Source: Actinosynnema pretiosum (GTDB lineage Bacteria; Actinomycetota; Actinomycetes; Mycobacteriales; Pseudonocardiaceae). From it: a stretch of DNA of 64,000 nucleotides. Positions within the stretch are counted from its first letter, which is position 1. Each line of letters opens with the position of its first letter. The stretch covers positions 82,377 through 146,376 of the forward strand of contig NZ_JAMTCF010000022.1 in assembly GCF_024171695.1 (NCBI RefSeq). Direction: 5' to 3'. The notes below the pieces were generated by a model. It saw only the letters and a program-made list of their open reading frames with translations, ran no database searches and was not told the DNA's origin. Positions 34,258 through 43,291 of this stretch are shown here, one piece after another. The translations under genes were made by a program, and so were the position numbers.

Positions 34258-37200
34258 TCGGCGGGAGGCTTCCCGCAGGAGCGGTCGCAGTCGTGGCGGC
34301 TGCCGGCAGTGGGACGCCGCCGCGCGCGCCCGGCGGCCAGCGGCGGGGCCACTCGTCGACCTCCCCGGCCTCCCGCGTGCCAAGGGCCCGGAAGATCGCC
34401 GCCGCCGCGTTCCAGTGCGCGGCGGCGGTGGCCGGATCGCCCGCGCGCGCGTGGACCGCGCCCAGGTCGCGTCGGGTGCGGGCCTGCCACAGGCGGTGGT
34501 CCAGCTCGGTCCACGTCGTCAGGGCGCCGTCCAGCTCGCGCTGCGCCTCCGGCAGGCGGCCTGCCACCAGGTGGAGTTCGCCCAGCGTGCGCTGCACCAG
34601 CGCCGCGCCCAGGCGGTCGCCGTGCTCGGCGCAGACCCTTCGGGCGTGCAGCAGGGGTTCCAGGGCGCGTTCGGGGTGGCCGGTGCGGATCCAGACCTTC
34701 GCGAGGGCCTGCGTGGTGTACGAAGAGAGCAGTTGTTCGCCGGACGCCTTGGCCAGGCTGTGCGCCTGGTCGCTCCAGCGGGCCGCCTCGGTCAGGTCGC
34801 CGCGCGCCCGGTGCACCAAACCTATGCCCCGCACCGCGATCGCCTCCCCCGCGCGGTGCCCGAGGGCGCGGTAGTGCTCGACCGCCGCGCGCAGGTGGGT
34901 CATGGCCTGCTCGTCCAGGCCGCGCTCGCGGTAGGCGTAGCCGAGGCCGTAGTGGGCGTTGGCGCTGCCCTCCTGCAGGCCGAGGCGGTCGAACTCGGCC
35001 AGGTGCTCCGACAGGAGCGGGATGGATCTGCTGTGGTCGCCCAGTTCCCGGTAAACGGTGGCCAGGCCCGTGGCGGCCGAGGCCGCGCCCGCCGCGTCGC
35101 CCAGTTCCAGGAACAGCGTCCGCGCGCGGTCGAACAGGTCGGCGGACTCGGCGAAGCGGTCCTGCGCGTAGCGGAGCTGGGCGCGGCCGTAGCAGGTGCC
35201 CGCCAGCACGCCCCGCTCACCGGCCGTCGTCGCCGCCGCGGCCACCGCGTCGCGGACGCGCTCCCAGCCGGCGAAGTCGTTGGTCTTGGCGAACGAGGCG
35301 AACACCAGCGCGTCGGCCAGCGCCGCCGCCTGCCGCACCAGACCCCGTCGTGCGGCCACCTCCACCAGCACGACCAGCGTCGGCTCCTCGGCCGCCAGGT
35401 CGATGGCGACGCCCCGGCAGGCGGGCGGCTCCGGCAGCGGGGCGTCGCGCTCGTGGCGCACCAAATACGCGCGCCGCGTGTCGTGACCGCGCACCAGGTG
35501 CACGGCGGCGGCCAGCACGCGGTCCAGCATCGCGACGGACTCCTCGGGCGACTCCTCGACGTGCGCGCGTTCGGCGGCGTAGAGGCGCACCAGGTCGTGG
35601 ACGCGGTAGCGGGGGTTGGTCCCGTCGCCCGCCGCCGCCTCCACCAGCCTGGCGTCGACCAGGTGCTCCAGGAGGTCGTCGGTGGTGCTGGCGTCGGCCC
35701 CCAGCGCGGCGGAGAGGAGCCACGGGGCCAGTTCGCCGACGTCCACCGCGCCCACGGCCCGCAGGGCGCGCCGGGCGTCGCCGGACAGGCCCTGGTAGCC
35801 GACGTCGATGCCGGTCCGCACGCGCAGGTCGTCCACGGCCAGCTCGTCCAGGCGCCTGCTGCGGTCGGCCATGCGGGTCACCAGCTTCGCCACCGGCCAG
35901 TGCGGGCGGGCGGCCAGGCGGGCGCCGACGATGCGCAGCGCCAGCGGCAGACCGGCGCACAGCGCGACCAGGCGGGCCGTCGCCTCGGGTTCGGCGGACA
36001 AGCGGTCGGGGCCCACCACGCGCTCCAGCAACCGGTGCGCGTCGCGGTCGTCCATCACCCGCAGCTCGACCCGCGACGCGCCCGGTAACGCGGTCAGCCA
36101 GGCGCGGGTGGAGACGAGCAGGGCGCACCCCGGACCGCTGGGCAGCAGGGGGCGCACCTGCTCGGCGCCCGCGGCGTCGTCGAGCACGACCAGGACCCGC
36201 CTGCCGTGCGTGATGGCCCGGTAGCGGGCCAGGTCGGCGTCGAAACCGGCGTCGACGCCGGTCGGGTCGAGCGCCCGCAGCGCGCGGCCCAGCACCTCCG
36301 CCGGGGACATGGGGGTGCCGAGCGCGCCGTTCAGGCTCAGGAACAGCGCGCCGTCGGGGTACTCGGCGCGGACCAGGTTGGCCAGGCGCACGGTGAACGC
36401 GGTCTTGCCCACCCCGGCCGGACCGGACACCACGACCACCGGGGAGCGGTGCCGCAAGCCGTCCCTCGCCTCGGCCAGCAGGTCCTCGCCGCCGGTGTGG
36501 TCGGGCAGGTCGGGCGGGAGCTGGAACACCGGGGCCACCGGGACCGGGCGGGGCGCGCGGTCGAGGCCGTCGCGCAGCAGGGTCTCGTGCAGGTGGCGCA
36601 GTTCGGGACCGGGTTCGACGCCCAGCTCGTCGGCGATGCGGGTGCGGGCCCGCGCGTACTGGTCCAGCGCCTCGGCGGACCGGCCGCCGCGCGCCAGCGC
36701 CCGCATGAGCACGCCCACCGGTCGCTCCATCAGCGGGTGGCGTTCGACCAGGTCCAGCAGCGGGCCGATCACCGCCTCCGGGGAGCCCGCCTCGACGTGC
36801 GCGCCCGCCCAGCCGACCAGCGCGTCGACGTGCAGGCGCTGCCACGTCTCGCGCGTGCGGACCGCCCACTCCCCGGCCAGGTCGGCCAGCGGGGTGCCCC
36901 GCCACAGGCGCAGCGCCCGGTCGAGCAGCTCGACGCGGTCGGCCACCGGCAGTTCGGCGCACTCCGCGCGCTTGACCAGGGTCCGGAACCGCAGGGCGTC
37001 GACGTGGTCCGGGGCGAGGTCGAGCAGGTAGCCGCCGGATCGGCGTGGCAGCGGGATCGTCGGGCCCAACGTCCGCCGCAGGCGGGTGATGTGCACGTAG
37101 AGCGCGTCGCGGGCGCGGGCGGGTGGGGTCTCGCCCCAGACGCGGCGCAGGAGGGTGTCCACGCCGACCGGCCTGCCCGCCTCCACCGCCAGCGCGGCCA

Positions 37201-37285
37201 GCACCGCCCGCTGGCGCGGCTGGACGGGTTCCACCTCGTGGTCGCGCTCCCACACGCCGACCGGACCCAGCAGCCTGACCTCCAT
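34244..37285 (-). CDS. AfsR-like regulator: BTAD, NB-ARC and TPR (1013 aa)
   Basis: I use the ATG at 37285 (MEVRLLGPVGVW). Residues 1-95 are an OmpR-type winged helix. About 96-245 are the bacterial transcriptional activator domain, ending DELGVEPGPELRHLHETLL. A P-loop ATPase follows near residue 290 (VVVVSGPAGVGKTAFTVRLA) with a Walker B LVVLDDA and the GLPLALRIVGARL motif. TPR repeats run from about 690 to 970. This layout is that of AfsR/GlnR-like pathway activators, which often control secondary metabolism. It is divergent from the FG-GAP protein gene, 116 bases apart, and convergent with the aminoacyl-lipid operon. The target is unknown. Confidence 0.88.
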   Translation of the reverse strand: MEVRLLGPVGVWERDHEVEPVQPRQRAVLAALAVEAGRPVGVDTLLRRVWGETPPARARDALYVHITRLRRTLGPTIPLPRRSGGYLLDLAPDHVDALRFRTLVKRAECAELPVADRVELLDRALRLWRGTPLADLAGEWAVRTRETWQRLHVDALVGWAGAHVEAGSPEAVIGPLLDLVERHPLMERPVGVLMRALARGGRSAEALDQYARARTRIADELGVEPGPELRHLHETLLRDGLDRAPRPVPVAPVFQLPPDLPDHTGGEDLLAEARDGLRHRSPVVVVSGPAGVGKTAFTVRLANLVRAEYPDGALFLSLNGALGTPMSPAEVLGRALRALDPTGVDAGFDADLARYRAITHGRRVLVVLDDAAGAEQVRPLLPSGPGCALLVSTRAWLTALPGASRVELRVMDDRDAHRLLERVVGPDRLSAEPEATARLVALCAGLPLALRIVGARLAARPHWPVAKLVTRMADRSRRLDELAVDDLRVRTGIDVGYQGLSGDARRALRAVGAVDVGELAPWLLSAALGADASTTDDLLEHLVDARLVEAAAGDGTNPRYRVHDLVRLYAAERAHVEESPEESVAMLDRVLAAAVHLVRGHDTRRAYLVRHERDAPLPEPPACRGVAIDLAAEEPTLVVLVEVAARRGLVRQAAALADALVFASFAKTNDFAGWERVRDAVAAAATTAGERGVLAGTCYGRAQLRYAQDRFAESADLFDRARTLFLELGDAAGAASAATGLATVYRELGDHSRSIPLLSEHLAEFDRLGLQEGSANAHYGLGYAYRERGLDEQAMTHLRAAVEHYRALGHRAGEAIAVRGIGLVHRARGDLTEAARWSDQAHSLAKASGEQLLSSYTTQALAKVWIRTGHPERALEPLLHARRVCAEHGDRLGAALVQRTLGELHLVAGRLPEAQRELDGALTTWTELDHRLWQARTRRDLGAVHARAGDPATAAAHWNAAAAIFRALGTREAGEVDEWPRRWPPGARGGVPLPAAATTATAPAGSLPPITRA

Positions 37286-37401
37286 CGCGCCCCCCGGCAC
37301 CACTTCTGCGCAGCGGCGTCAAGGATTTCGCAAGACCCCGTGAATGTCCATGTCCGAGGGTCCCCGTCGTACCGGGGAGAAGCACCACGGGGGGAGAGCG
37401 A

Positions 37402-39045
37402 GTGCAGTTCAGACGCAAGATCATCACAGCGTTCAGCGCGCTTCTGCTGACCGCGACCACCGCGCTCGGCGGGGCCGTCGCCCACGCCGACCCGCGCGCG
37501 CAGGAGCAGGTCGGAGCGCCGCCGTCGGCCACGGCGCTGCCGGGTCTCGGGCCGCAGATCACCAGGGCCGAGGTCCTCGCCCGCGCACAGCGGTGGGTGG
37601 ACCAGGAGGTGCTCTACAGCCAGGACCAGACCAAGGCGGTCGACGACGGCGATGGGCACAAGTACCGCCCGGACTGCTCCGGGTACGTGTCGATGGCCTG
37701 GCACCTGCCGAAGAAGACGGACGGCTGGGACCTCAACACCGGCGACTTCGCCACGTGGAGCGGGAAGACCTTCCTCGGCAGTTACGACGAGCTGAAACCG
37801 GGTGACGCGCTGCTCAGCAGCGGGCACATGGTCCTGTTCGACAAGTGGGCCGACGCCGGGCGCACCGAGATGTGGATCTACCAGGAGCGGACCTGGGGCG
37901 ACGTGGCGCAGCACGTGAAGCGGTCGCGCTCCAGTTATGAGGCCGACGACTTCCGCGCGCTGCGGTACCTCAACATCGTGGACAGCACGCCGGTCGTGAA
38001 CGGGGAGACGCAGGTCCGGGGCGACTTCACCGGGGACGGCAAGGACGACCTGGTGATGCTCTACGACTACCCCGGCGCCCGCAGCGTGGCGTTCGTCGCG
38101 CGGTCGACCGGAACGTCCTTCGACTGGCCCGCGTCGTGGTGGGACTCGGGGGCGGGCACGTGGGAGGCCGGGCGCAGCAAGCTGTCGGTCGGCGACGTGA
38201 ACGGTGACGGCAAGGACGACCTCATCCTGCTCTACGACTACCCCGGCGCCCGGACCGTCGCGTTCGTGGCCCGGTCGACCGGGTCGTCCTTCGAGTGGCC
38301 GGTGTCGTGGTGGGACTCGGGGGCAGGAACGTGGGAGGCGGGGCGGAGCCGACCGGTGGTCGGTGACGTGACCGGGGACGGCAAGGCCGATCTGGTGATG
38401 CTCTACGACTACCCCAACGCCCGGACCGTGGCGTTCGTCGGGCGGTCCACCGGGACGTCCTTCGAGTGGCCCGCGTCGTGGTGGGACTCGGGCGCGGGCA
38501 CGTGGGAAGCCGGGCGCACCAAGCTGTCGATCGGCGACACGACCGGCGACGGCAAAGCCGACCTGGTGATGCTCTACGACTACCCCAACGGCCGCACCGC
38601 CGCCTTCGTGGCCCGCTCGACCGGCACGTCCTTCGAGTGGCCCGCCTTCTGGTGGGACTCGGGCAACGGGACCTGGGAAGCGGGGCGCAGCAAGCTGTCG
38701 GTCGGCGACACGACCGGCGACGGCAAGGACGACGTGGTGATCCTCTACGACTACCCCGGCGGTCGCACCGCCGCCTTCGTGGCCCGCTCGACCGGCACGT
38801 CCTTCGACTGGCCCGCCTCCTGGTGGGACTCCGGGGCGGGCATGTGGGAGGCGGGGCGCACCAAGCTCGTCCTCGGCGACCACACCGGTGACGGCCTGGT
38901 CGACGCCACCCTGCTCTACGACTACCCCGGCGCGCGGACCACCGCGTTCGTCGCCCGCTCGACCGGCACGGCCCTGGTGTGGCCGCTGGCGTGGTGGGAC
39001 TCGGGCGCGGGCGCGTGGGAGTGGGGGCGCTCGCGGGTCGCCTGA
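37402..39045 (+). CDS. Secreted NlpC/P60-like protein with six FG-GAP/VCBS repeats (547 aa)
   Basis: A GTG start with a purine-rich site is followed by a Sec signal peptide (residues 1-31, ending VAHADP). Residues 50-200 resemble a cysteine-histidine hydrolase: the nucleophile region is RPDCSGYVSMAWHL near 93 and the His is in LLSSGHMVLFDKW near 138. The rest is six tandem 57-residue repeats, each with a calcium-loop motif such as GDFTGDGKDDLVML and a WWDSGAGTWEAGR turn. Such repeats form a beta-propeller that binds polysaccharide or protein. It probably cleaves or binds cell-wall or glycan material outside the cell. The catalytic call is an inference from two motifs. Confidence 0.75.
   Translation: MQFRRKIITAFSALLLTATTALGGAVAHADPRAQEQVGAPPSATALPGLGPQITRAEVLARAQRWVDQEVLYSQDQTKAVDDGDGHKYRPDCSGYVSMAWHLPKKTDGWDLNTGDFATWSGKTFLGSYDELKPGDALLSSGHMVLFDKWADAGRTEMWIYQERTWGDVAQHVKRSRSSYEADDFRALRYLNIVDSTPVVNGETQVRGDFTGDGKDDLVMLYDYPGARSVAFVARSTGTSFDWPASWWDSGAGTWEAGRSKLSVGDVNGDGKDDLILLYDYPGARTVAFVARSTGSSFEWPVSWWDSGAGTWEAGRSRPVVGDVTGDGKADLVMLYDYPNARTVAFVGRSTGTSFEWPASWWDSGAGTWEAGRTKLSIGDTTGDGKADLVMLYDYPNGRTAAFVARSTGTSFEWPAFWWDSGNGTWEAGRSKLSVGDTTGDGKDDVVILYDYPGGRTAAFVARSTGTSFDWPASWWDSGAGMWEAGRTKLVLGDHTGDGLVDATLLYDYPGARTTAFVARSTGTALVWPLAWWDSGAGAWEWGRSRVA
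38020..39045 (+). repeat. Six tandem 171-bp repeats (57-aa FG-GAP units)
   Basis: Six in-frame 171-bp units encode GDxTGDGKxDLVxLYDYPxxR, FVARSTGTSFxWP and WWDSGAGxWEAGR. The last unit ends exactly at the stop codon. Similarity is high at the protein level, so recent duplication or gene conversion is likely. Confidence 0.85.
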
Positions 39046-39058
39046 CGCTCACCGCAGG

Positions 39059-39086
39059 GGGCGGATCGGCGCGTGCCGGTCCGCCC
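39059..39086. terminator. Bidirectional terminator hairpin
   Basis: GGGCGGA pairs with TCCGCCC and an inner CGGC/GCCG adds further pairs around a GCGT loop. It lies between two convergent genes. Confidence 0.6.
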
Positions 39087-39110
39087 TTCCCGCGCGGTCG
39101 GGGCCGACGA

Positions 39111-40562
39111 TCAGCGGGGATCGCCGAACCAGTGGCGGCACGCCGCTTCGAGGGTGTGGGCCTCGTCGTCGCGGCCTGCGGTCCAGCACGTGTAGCCGTC
39201 GGGGCGGATGAGCACCGGCTTGACCGTGGTCCCCTCCCCCGCGCGGTCCACGCGGTCCTTCCAGGGGGCGGCGACGTCGGCGAACCGGTCGGTCGGGTCG
39301 AGCAGCACGCCGCGTCCGGAGCGGAGCAGTTCGTGCGAGCGGACCGGGCCGAGGTCGTGGTCCGGGGCGGGGAGGCCGATCAGCGGGTCGGTGTCGGCGT
39401 TCGGCATCGGGTAGCGGATTCCCATGCCTGACAGGACGTCGTCCAAGTGGTGCTGCACCTCAGGCAGGCGCGTCAGGTCCGCGAACAGGTCCCTGGCGGC
39501 GATCAGGTCCGGGTCGGCCGCGCCCTGCTGGTCCATGAGCAGGCTCTGCGCCTGGACGTTGCGCAGCACGGCGGCGCCGACCGGGTGGCGTTCGGCGTGG
39601 TAGGTGTCGAGCAGGTGGTCAGGGGCCCGGCCGTGCACGGCGGCGGCCAGCTTCCAGCCCAGGTTGACCGCGTCGCCGATGCCGGTGTTCATGCCCTGCG
39701 CGCCGATCGGCAGGTGCACGTGGGCGGCGTCACCCGCCAGGAAGACGCGGCCGTGGCGGTAGTTCGCGGCCTGCCGGGCGGCGTTGGTGATGCGCCTGGC
39801 GTAGCGCAGGTCGAGCAGGCGGACGCGGTCGCCGAGGACGGCGCGCAGGCCGTCGCGGATCTCGTCCTCGGTGATGGGGTGCTCGCGCGGCAGGGAACGG
39901 CCTGGGCCGCCGAACGAGAGCCGGTGCAGCGGCCTTCCGCGCTCGTCCACGCCGAGCGGGAAGACCGAGACCCAGTTGCCGTCCTCGCCTCGGGTGTGGG
40001 TGCTCGTGGTGTCGTGGCCCTCCAAGCGGACGTCGGCGGCGACCACGGTGTGCGTGCCGGGACGGCCGGGGAAATCAGCGTTCAGCAGGGAGCGCACCGC
40101 GCTGTGGGCGCCATCGGCTGCGACCAGGTAGCGGCAGCGGACTGTGGCGCCGCCTGCGAAGGTGGCGGTGACCGACTCCGCGTCCTGGGTGAGCGCGGTC
40201 AGCTCGTGCTCGCGCTGGACGTGGACGTCGTGCTCGGCGAGGTGCCGCTCCAGGACTTTCTCGACCACCACCTGCGGGATCGAGCGCCACGGGTGGCGGT
40301 GCCTGGACCTGGTGAGCGGCAACGTGATGCCCGCGAAGTGGGCGGCGCCGGTCGGGTGGTCACCGGTGGCCAGCAGCGGTTCCAGCAGGCCGCGCTGGTC
40401 GAAGACCTCCAGCACGCGGGACTGCACGCCGCCCGCCTTGGACAGGGCGCTGCGCCGCGCCAGCTTGTCGACCAGCAGCACCGGCGCCCCGGCTAGCCTC
40501 AGCTCCCCTGCCAGCGCCATGCCGGTCGGGCCGGCTCCCACGACGAGCACGTCGACGTCCAC
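39111..40562 (-). CDS. Class A flavoprotein aromatic-type monooxygenase (483 aa)
   Basis: The GTG start has GGGAGA upstream. The protein has the three FAD motifs of group A hydroxylases (PheA/TfdB/RdmE type): LVVGAGPTGMALAGELRL near residue 7, YLVAADGAHSAVRSLL near 146 and VFLAGDAAHVHLPIGAQGMN near 275. A thioredoxin-like C-terminal portion is short. These enzymes hydroxylate phenols or polyketide rings using NAD(P)H and O2. The divergent Lrp-type regulator about 110 bases away probably controls it. The substrate is unknown, and it could be detoxification or tailoring. Confidence 0.88.
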   Translation of the reverse strand: MDVDVLVVGAGPTGMALAGELRLAGAPVLLVDKLARRSALSKAGGVQSRVLEVFDQRGLLEPLLATGDHPTGAAHFAGITLPLTRSRHRHPWRSIPQVVVEKVLERHLAEHDVHVQREHELTALTQDAESVTATFAGGATVRCRYLVAADGAHSAVRSLLNADFPGRPGTHTVVAADVRLEGHDTTSTHTRGEDGNWVSVFPLGVDERGRPLHRLSFGGPGRSLPREHPITEDEIRDGLRAVLGDRVRLLDLRYARRITNAARQAANYRHGRVFLAGDAAHVHLPIGAQGMNTGIGDAVNLGWKLAAAVHGRAPDHLLDTYHAERHPVGAAVLRNVQAQSLLMDQQGAADPDLIAARDLFADLTRLPEVQHHLDDVLSGMGIRYPMPNADTDPLIGLPAPDHDLGPVRSHELLRSGRGVLLDPTDRFADVAAPWKDRVDRAGEGTTVKPVLIRPDGYTCWTAGRDDEAHTLEAACRHWFGDPR

Positions 40563-40675
40563 GGGTTCTCCCTCGGTGGTGGATCAGGACGGGGGCAACG
40601 CTGCGCGTGCCGGACCGTTCAGGCCACAAAAGGGGGTGGGCGCGTCGGTATCCGACATCAACTAGGCTTCAGGCG

Positions 40676-41635
40676 GTGGAATTCGACGTCCTGGACCGGC
40701 AGCTCGCGCACGCCCTGCAGGTCGACGGCCGGGCCCCGTTCAGCGCGATCGCCGAGGTGCTCGGCGTCTCCGACCGCACCGTCGCGCGCCGGTACGCCCG
40801 GTTGCGCTCGGCCGGGGCGCTGCGGGTGGTCGGCGGGGTGGACCCGACCGCGCTGGGCGCGGTGATGTGGTTCCTGCGGATTCGCTGCGCGCCCGCCGCC
40901 GCGCTCCCGGTCGCCGAGGCGCTGGCCCGGCGCGCCGACACGTCCTGGGTGAGCATCGCCTCCGGTGGCGCGGAGATCACCTGCGCGGTGCGCGCCGAGA
41001 GCGCGGCCGACAGCGAGGCGCTGCTGCTGGCCAGGCTCCCCCGCACCCCGCGCGTGGAGGGGGTGAGCGCGCACTCGGTGCTGCACGCGTTCTACGGCGG
41101 CCCGGACAACCTGATCGCCAAGCTCGGGGCGCTGGACGAGGCTCAGGTCGAGCGGCTGCGGCCGGACCCGGTGCCGCACAGGCCGGGAACGGCGCGGTTG
41201 GACGACGGGGACCGCGCGCTGCTCGCCGCGCTCGCCGTCGACGGGCGGACCGGGTTCGAGCGGCTGGCCGCGCTGACCGGCTGGTCGCCGACCACGGTGC
41301 GGCGGCGGATGGGCGAGCTGCGCGAGCACGGGGTGCTGTACCTGGACGTCGACGTGAACGCCGCGCTGCTCGGGGGCGGCGCGCGGACGTTGCTGTGGCT
41401 CTCGGTCGCCCCCGCGCACCTGGAGGAGGCCGGGACGGCGCTGGCGCAGCACCCGGAGATCGCGTTCGCGGCGGCCACCACCGGGCCGACGAACCTCTGC
41501 GCGACGGCGGTGTGCGCGGACCAGCGCGCGCTGTACCGGTACCTGACGACGCGCATCGCCGCGCTGCCCGCCGTGACGCACGTCGAGACCGCGCCGGTGA
41601 TCAAGACGCTCAAGCAGGCGGGCAGGCAGCTCTGA
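40676..41635 (+). CDS. Double Lrp/AsnC-type regulator (319 aa)
   Basis: Two AsnC winged-helix domains and two effector-binding halves are arranged in tandem: LDRQLAHALQVDGRAPFSAI near residue 5 with VSDRTVARRYARL, and LDDGDRALLAALAVDGRTGF near residue 178 with SPTTVRRRMGEL. This long form is common in actinomycetes. The GTG at 40676 is used because upstream residues do not fit the family. It is divergent from the flavin monooxygenase gene, and regulators of this type usually control the adjacent gene in response to an aromatic or amino acid. Confidence 0.88.
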   Translation: MEFDVLDRQLAHALQVDGRAPFSAIAEVLGVSDRTVARRYARLRSAGALRVVGGVDPTALGAVMWFLRIRCAPAAALPVAEALARRADTSWVSIASGGAEITCAVRAESAADSEALLLARLPRTPRVEGVSAHSVLHAFYGGPDNLIAKLGALDEAQVERLRPDPVPHRPGTARLDDGDRALLAALAVDGRTGFERLAALTGWSPTTVRRRMGELREHGVLYLDVDVNAALLGGGARTLLWLSVAPAHLEEAGTALAQHPEIAFAAATTGPTNLCATAVCADQRALYRYLTTRIAALPAVTHVETAPVIKTLKQAGRQL

Positions 41636-41677
41636 CGCCGTGCCGCCGTCGGCAGGAGCGCTGACGACGACACGGCG
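41636..41677. terminator. Hairpin between convergent genes
   Basis: CGCCGTG and CACGGCG form a 7-bp stem with an internal GCC/GGC hairpin. It sits immediately between the convergent Lrp-type gene and the PLP-enzyme gene. Confidence 0.45.
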
Positions 41678-41689
41678 GAAACCCTTGCG

Positions 41690-43291
41690 TCAGAACGAGT
41701 TGCCGAACGCGCTCGACAGGTACTCGCGCGCGTCGCGCAGCGCCCCGTCGATGATCCTGGCCGCCTGCCGCGCCTGCTCCGGCTCGTGCGCGGCCTGCAC
41801 CTGGAGGCGGAAGCGGGAGGCGCCGGTCGGGGTCACCGGGAACTCCACCATGAACGCCAGCACGCCCCGGTCGAACAGCAGCCGGTTCACCGTCCTGGCC
41901 AGCTTCTCGTTGCCGATCAGGACCGGCACGATCGGGCTCGGCGAGCCCATGCACGTCAGGCCGCGCGCGGTCAGCTCGTCGCGCAGGGCGTGGATCGCGG
42001 CGAACAGGCGGCCCCGCAGGGCCTCGCCCTCGTCGGTCCGGACGATCTGCGCCGCCTTGAGCACCACCGCGGTCTGCATCGGGGACAGGGCGTTGGAGAA
42101 GAAGTGCGACCCGGCGAACATCTTGATGTACTGCTTGACCGCAGGGGACTTCGCGGCGACGAAACCACCGTTGGAGGCGAAGGTCTTGGAGAACGCGCCC
42201 ATGACCAGGTCGACCTCGCCGAGCATCTCCTGCATCCCCAGCACGCCGGTGCCGCCGGGGCCCATCGAGCCCAGGTCGTGCGCCACGTCCACCAGCAGGA
42301 TCGCGTCGTGCTCACGGCAGACCTGTTGCAGCGCAACGATATCCGGCCAGTCTGCGTCCACCGAGAACAGGCCGTCGGTGATGACCATGATGCCGTTGTG
42401 GGGGTCGGTGGCGCGGATGCGGGCCAGGTTGGCGCGCACGGACTCGACGTCCAGGTGCGCGTAGCGGGTGATGTTCCTCGTCGCCGCGCGCGCACCGGAT
42501 TGCAGGCAGGAGTGGGCGAGGCGGTCGATGAGGATGTGGTCCTCCTGGCGCACCAGCCCGGTGACCGTGCCGAAGCCCGCCGACCAGCCGTTGGAGAACA
42601 GGGTCACGTGCTCCAGCCCCACCAGCTCGCCGAGGACGGCCTCCAGCTCGTCGGAGATGCGGGTGTTGCCCAGCACCATGGGCGACCCGGCGCTGTGCGG
42701 GCCGAAGTCGCGCATCGCCCTGACCGCCGCCTCGCGGATCTCCGGGTGGGCGTTGAACGACAGGTAGTCCTGGGAGTTGAAGTTGATGCCCTGCGCGGGT
42801 TTGCTCAGGTCGTTGGTGATCGTCGCGATCCCGCCGGGCGCGGCCTCCAGGACGCGGGAGTACTGCCAGGTCTCGGTGCGCCTGCGCGCCTCCACCCAGC
42901 CGTGGAACTCCTCGGTGCGGCGCAGCAGGTTCGCGCCGACGGGGCGGAAGAAGTCGTAGGCGTTCTTGTCGAGCGCGTAGTCCTCGTCGGGGTCGATCGC
43001 GGGCGCGGCGGTGGTCGCCGGTTCCCACATCGGCTCCAGGTCCGCGCGGACCGCCGGGTAGTCCTCGGCGAAGAAGCGGGCCGCCTCGTCGGCGGGGAGC
43101 GCGTCCAGCTCCTCCAGGTCCTCCCAGGGGATGTGGGAGGCCCAGTTGCGCATCATGTCCGACACCTCGCGCGCCGCCGCGGCGACCGTCTTGGCGGCGG
43201 TGGTCGGGTCGGCCTCGGCGGTGTCGGCGGCGGTGATGATCGCGGCGACGAGCTCGCCGTCCTCGCGCTGGTGCGCCACGGTCCCGGTCAT
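41690..43291 (-). CDS. Alpha-oxoamine synthase-like PLP enzyme with N-terminal extension (533 aa)
   Basis: The ATG overlaps the upstream flavoenzyme's stop (ATGA). From about residue 115 the protein follows the KBL/ALAS/serine-palmitoyltransferase/BioF fold: INFNSQDYLSFNAHPEI near 165, the PLP-ring region VTLFSNGWSAGFGTV, the Asp in LLVDVAHDLGSMG (in place of the usual DEAHS), and the PLP lysine in MGAFSKTFASNGGF near 370. These enzymes join an amino acid to an acyl thioester with loss of CO2. The first 110 residues are an acidic helical extension not seen in BioF or KBL. The product is unknown; it is probably an aminoketone for a small metabolite. Confidence 0.82.
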   Translation of the reverse strand: MTGTVAHQREDGELVAAIITAADTAEADPTTAAKTVAAAAREVSDMMRNWASHIPWEDLEELDALPADEAARFFAEDYPAVRADLEPMWEPATTAAPAIDPDEDYALDKNAYDFFRPVGANLLRRTEEFHGWVEARRRTETWQYSRVLEAAPGGIATITNDLSKPAQGINFNSQDYLSFNAHPEIREAAVRAMRDFGPHSAGSPMVLGNTRISDELEAVLGELVGLEHVTLFSNGWSAGFGTVTGLVRQEDHILIDRLAHSCLQSGARAATRNITRYAHLDVESVRANLARIRATDPHNGIMVITDGLFSVDADWPDIVALQQVCREHDAILLVDVAHDLGSMGPGGTGVLGMQEMLGEVDLVMGAFSKTFASNGGFVAAKSPAVKQYIKMFAGSHFFSNALSPMQTAVVLKAAQIVRTDEGEALRGRLFAAIHALRDELTARGLTCMGSPSPIVPVLIGNEKLARTVNRLLFDRGVLAFMVEFPVTPTGASRFRLQVQAAHEPEQARQAARIIDGALRDAREYLSSAFGNSF

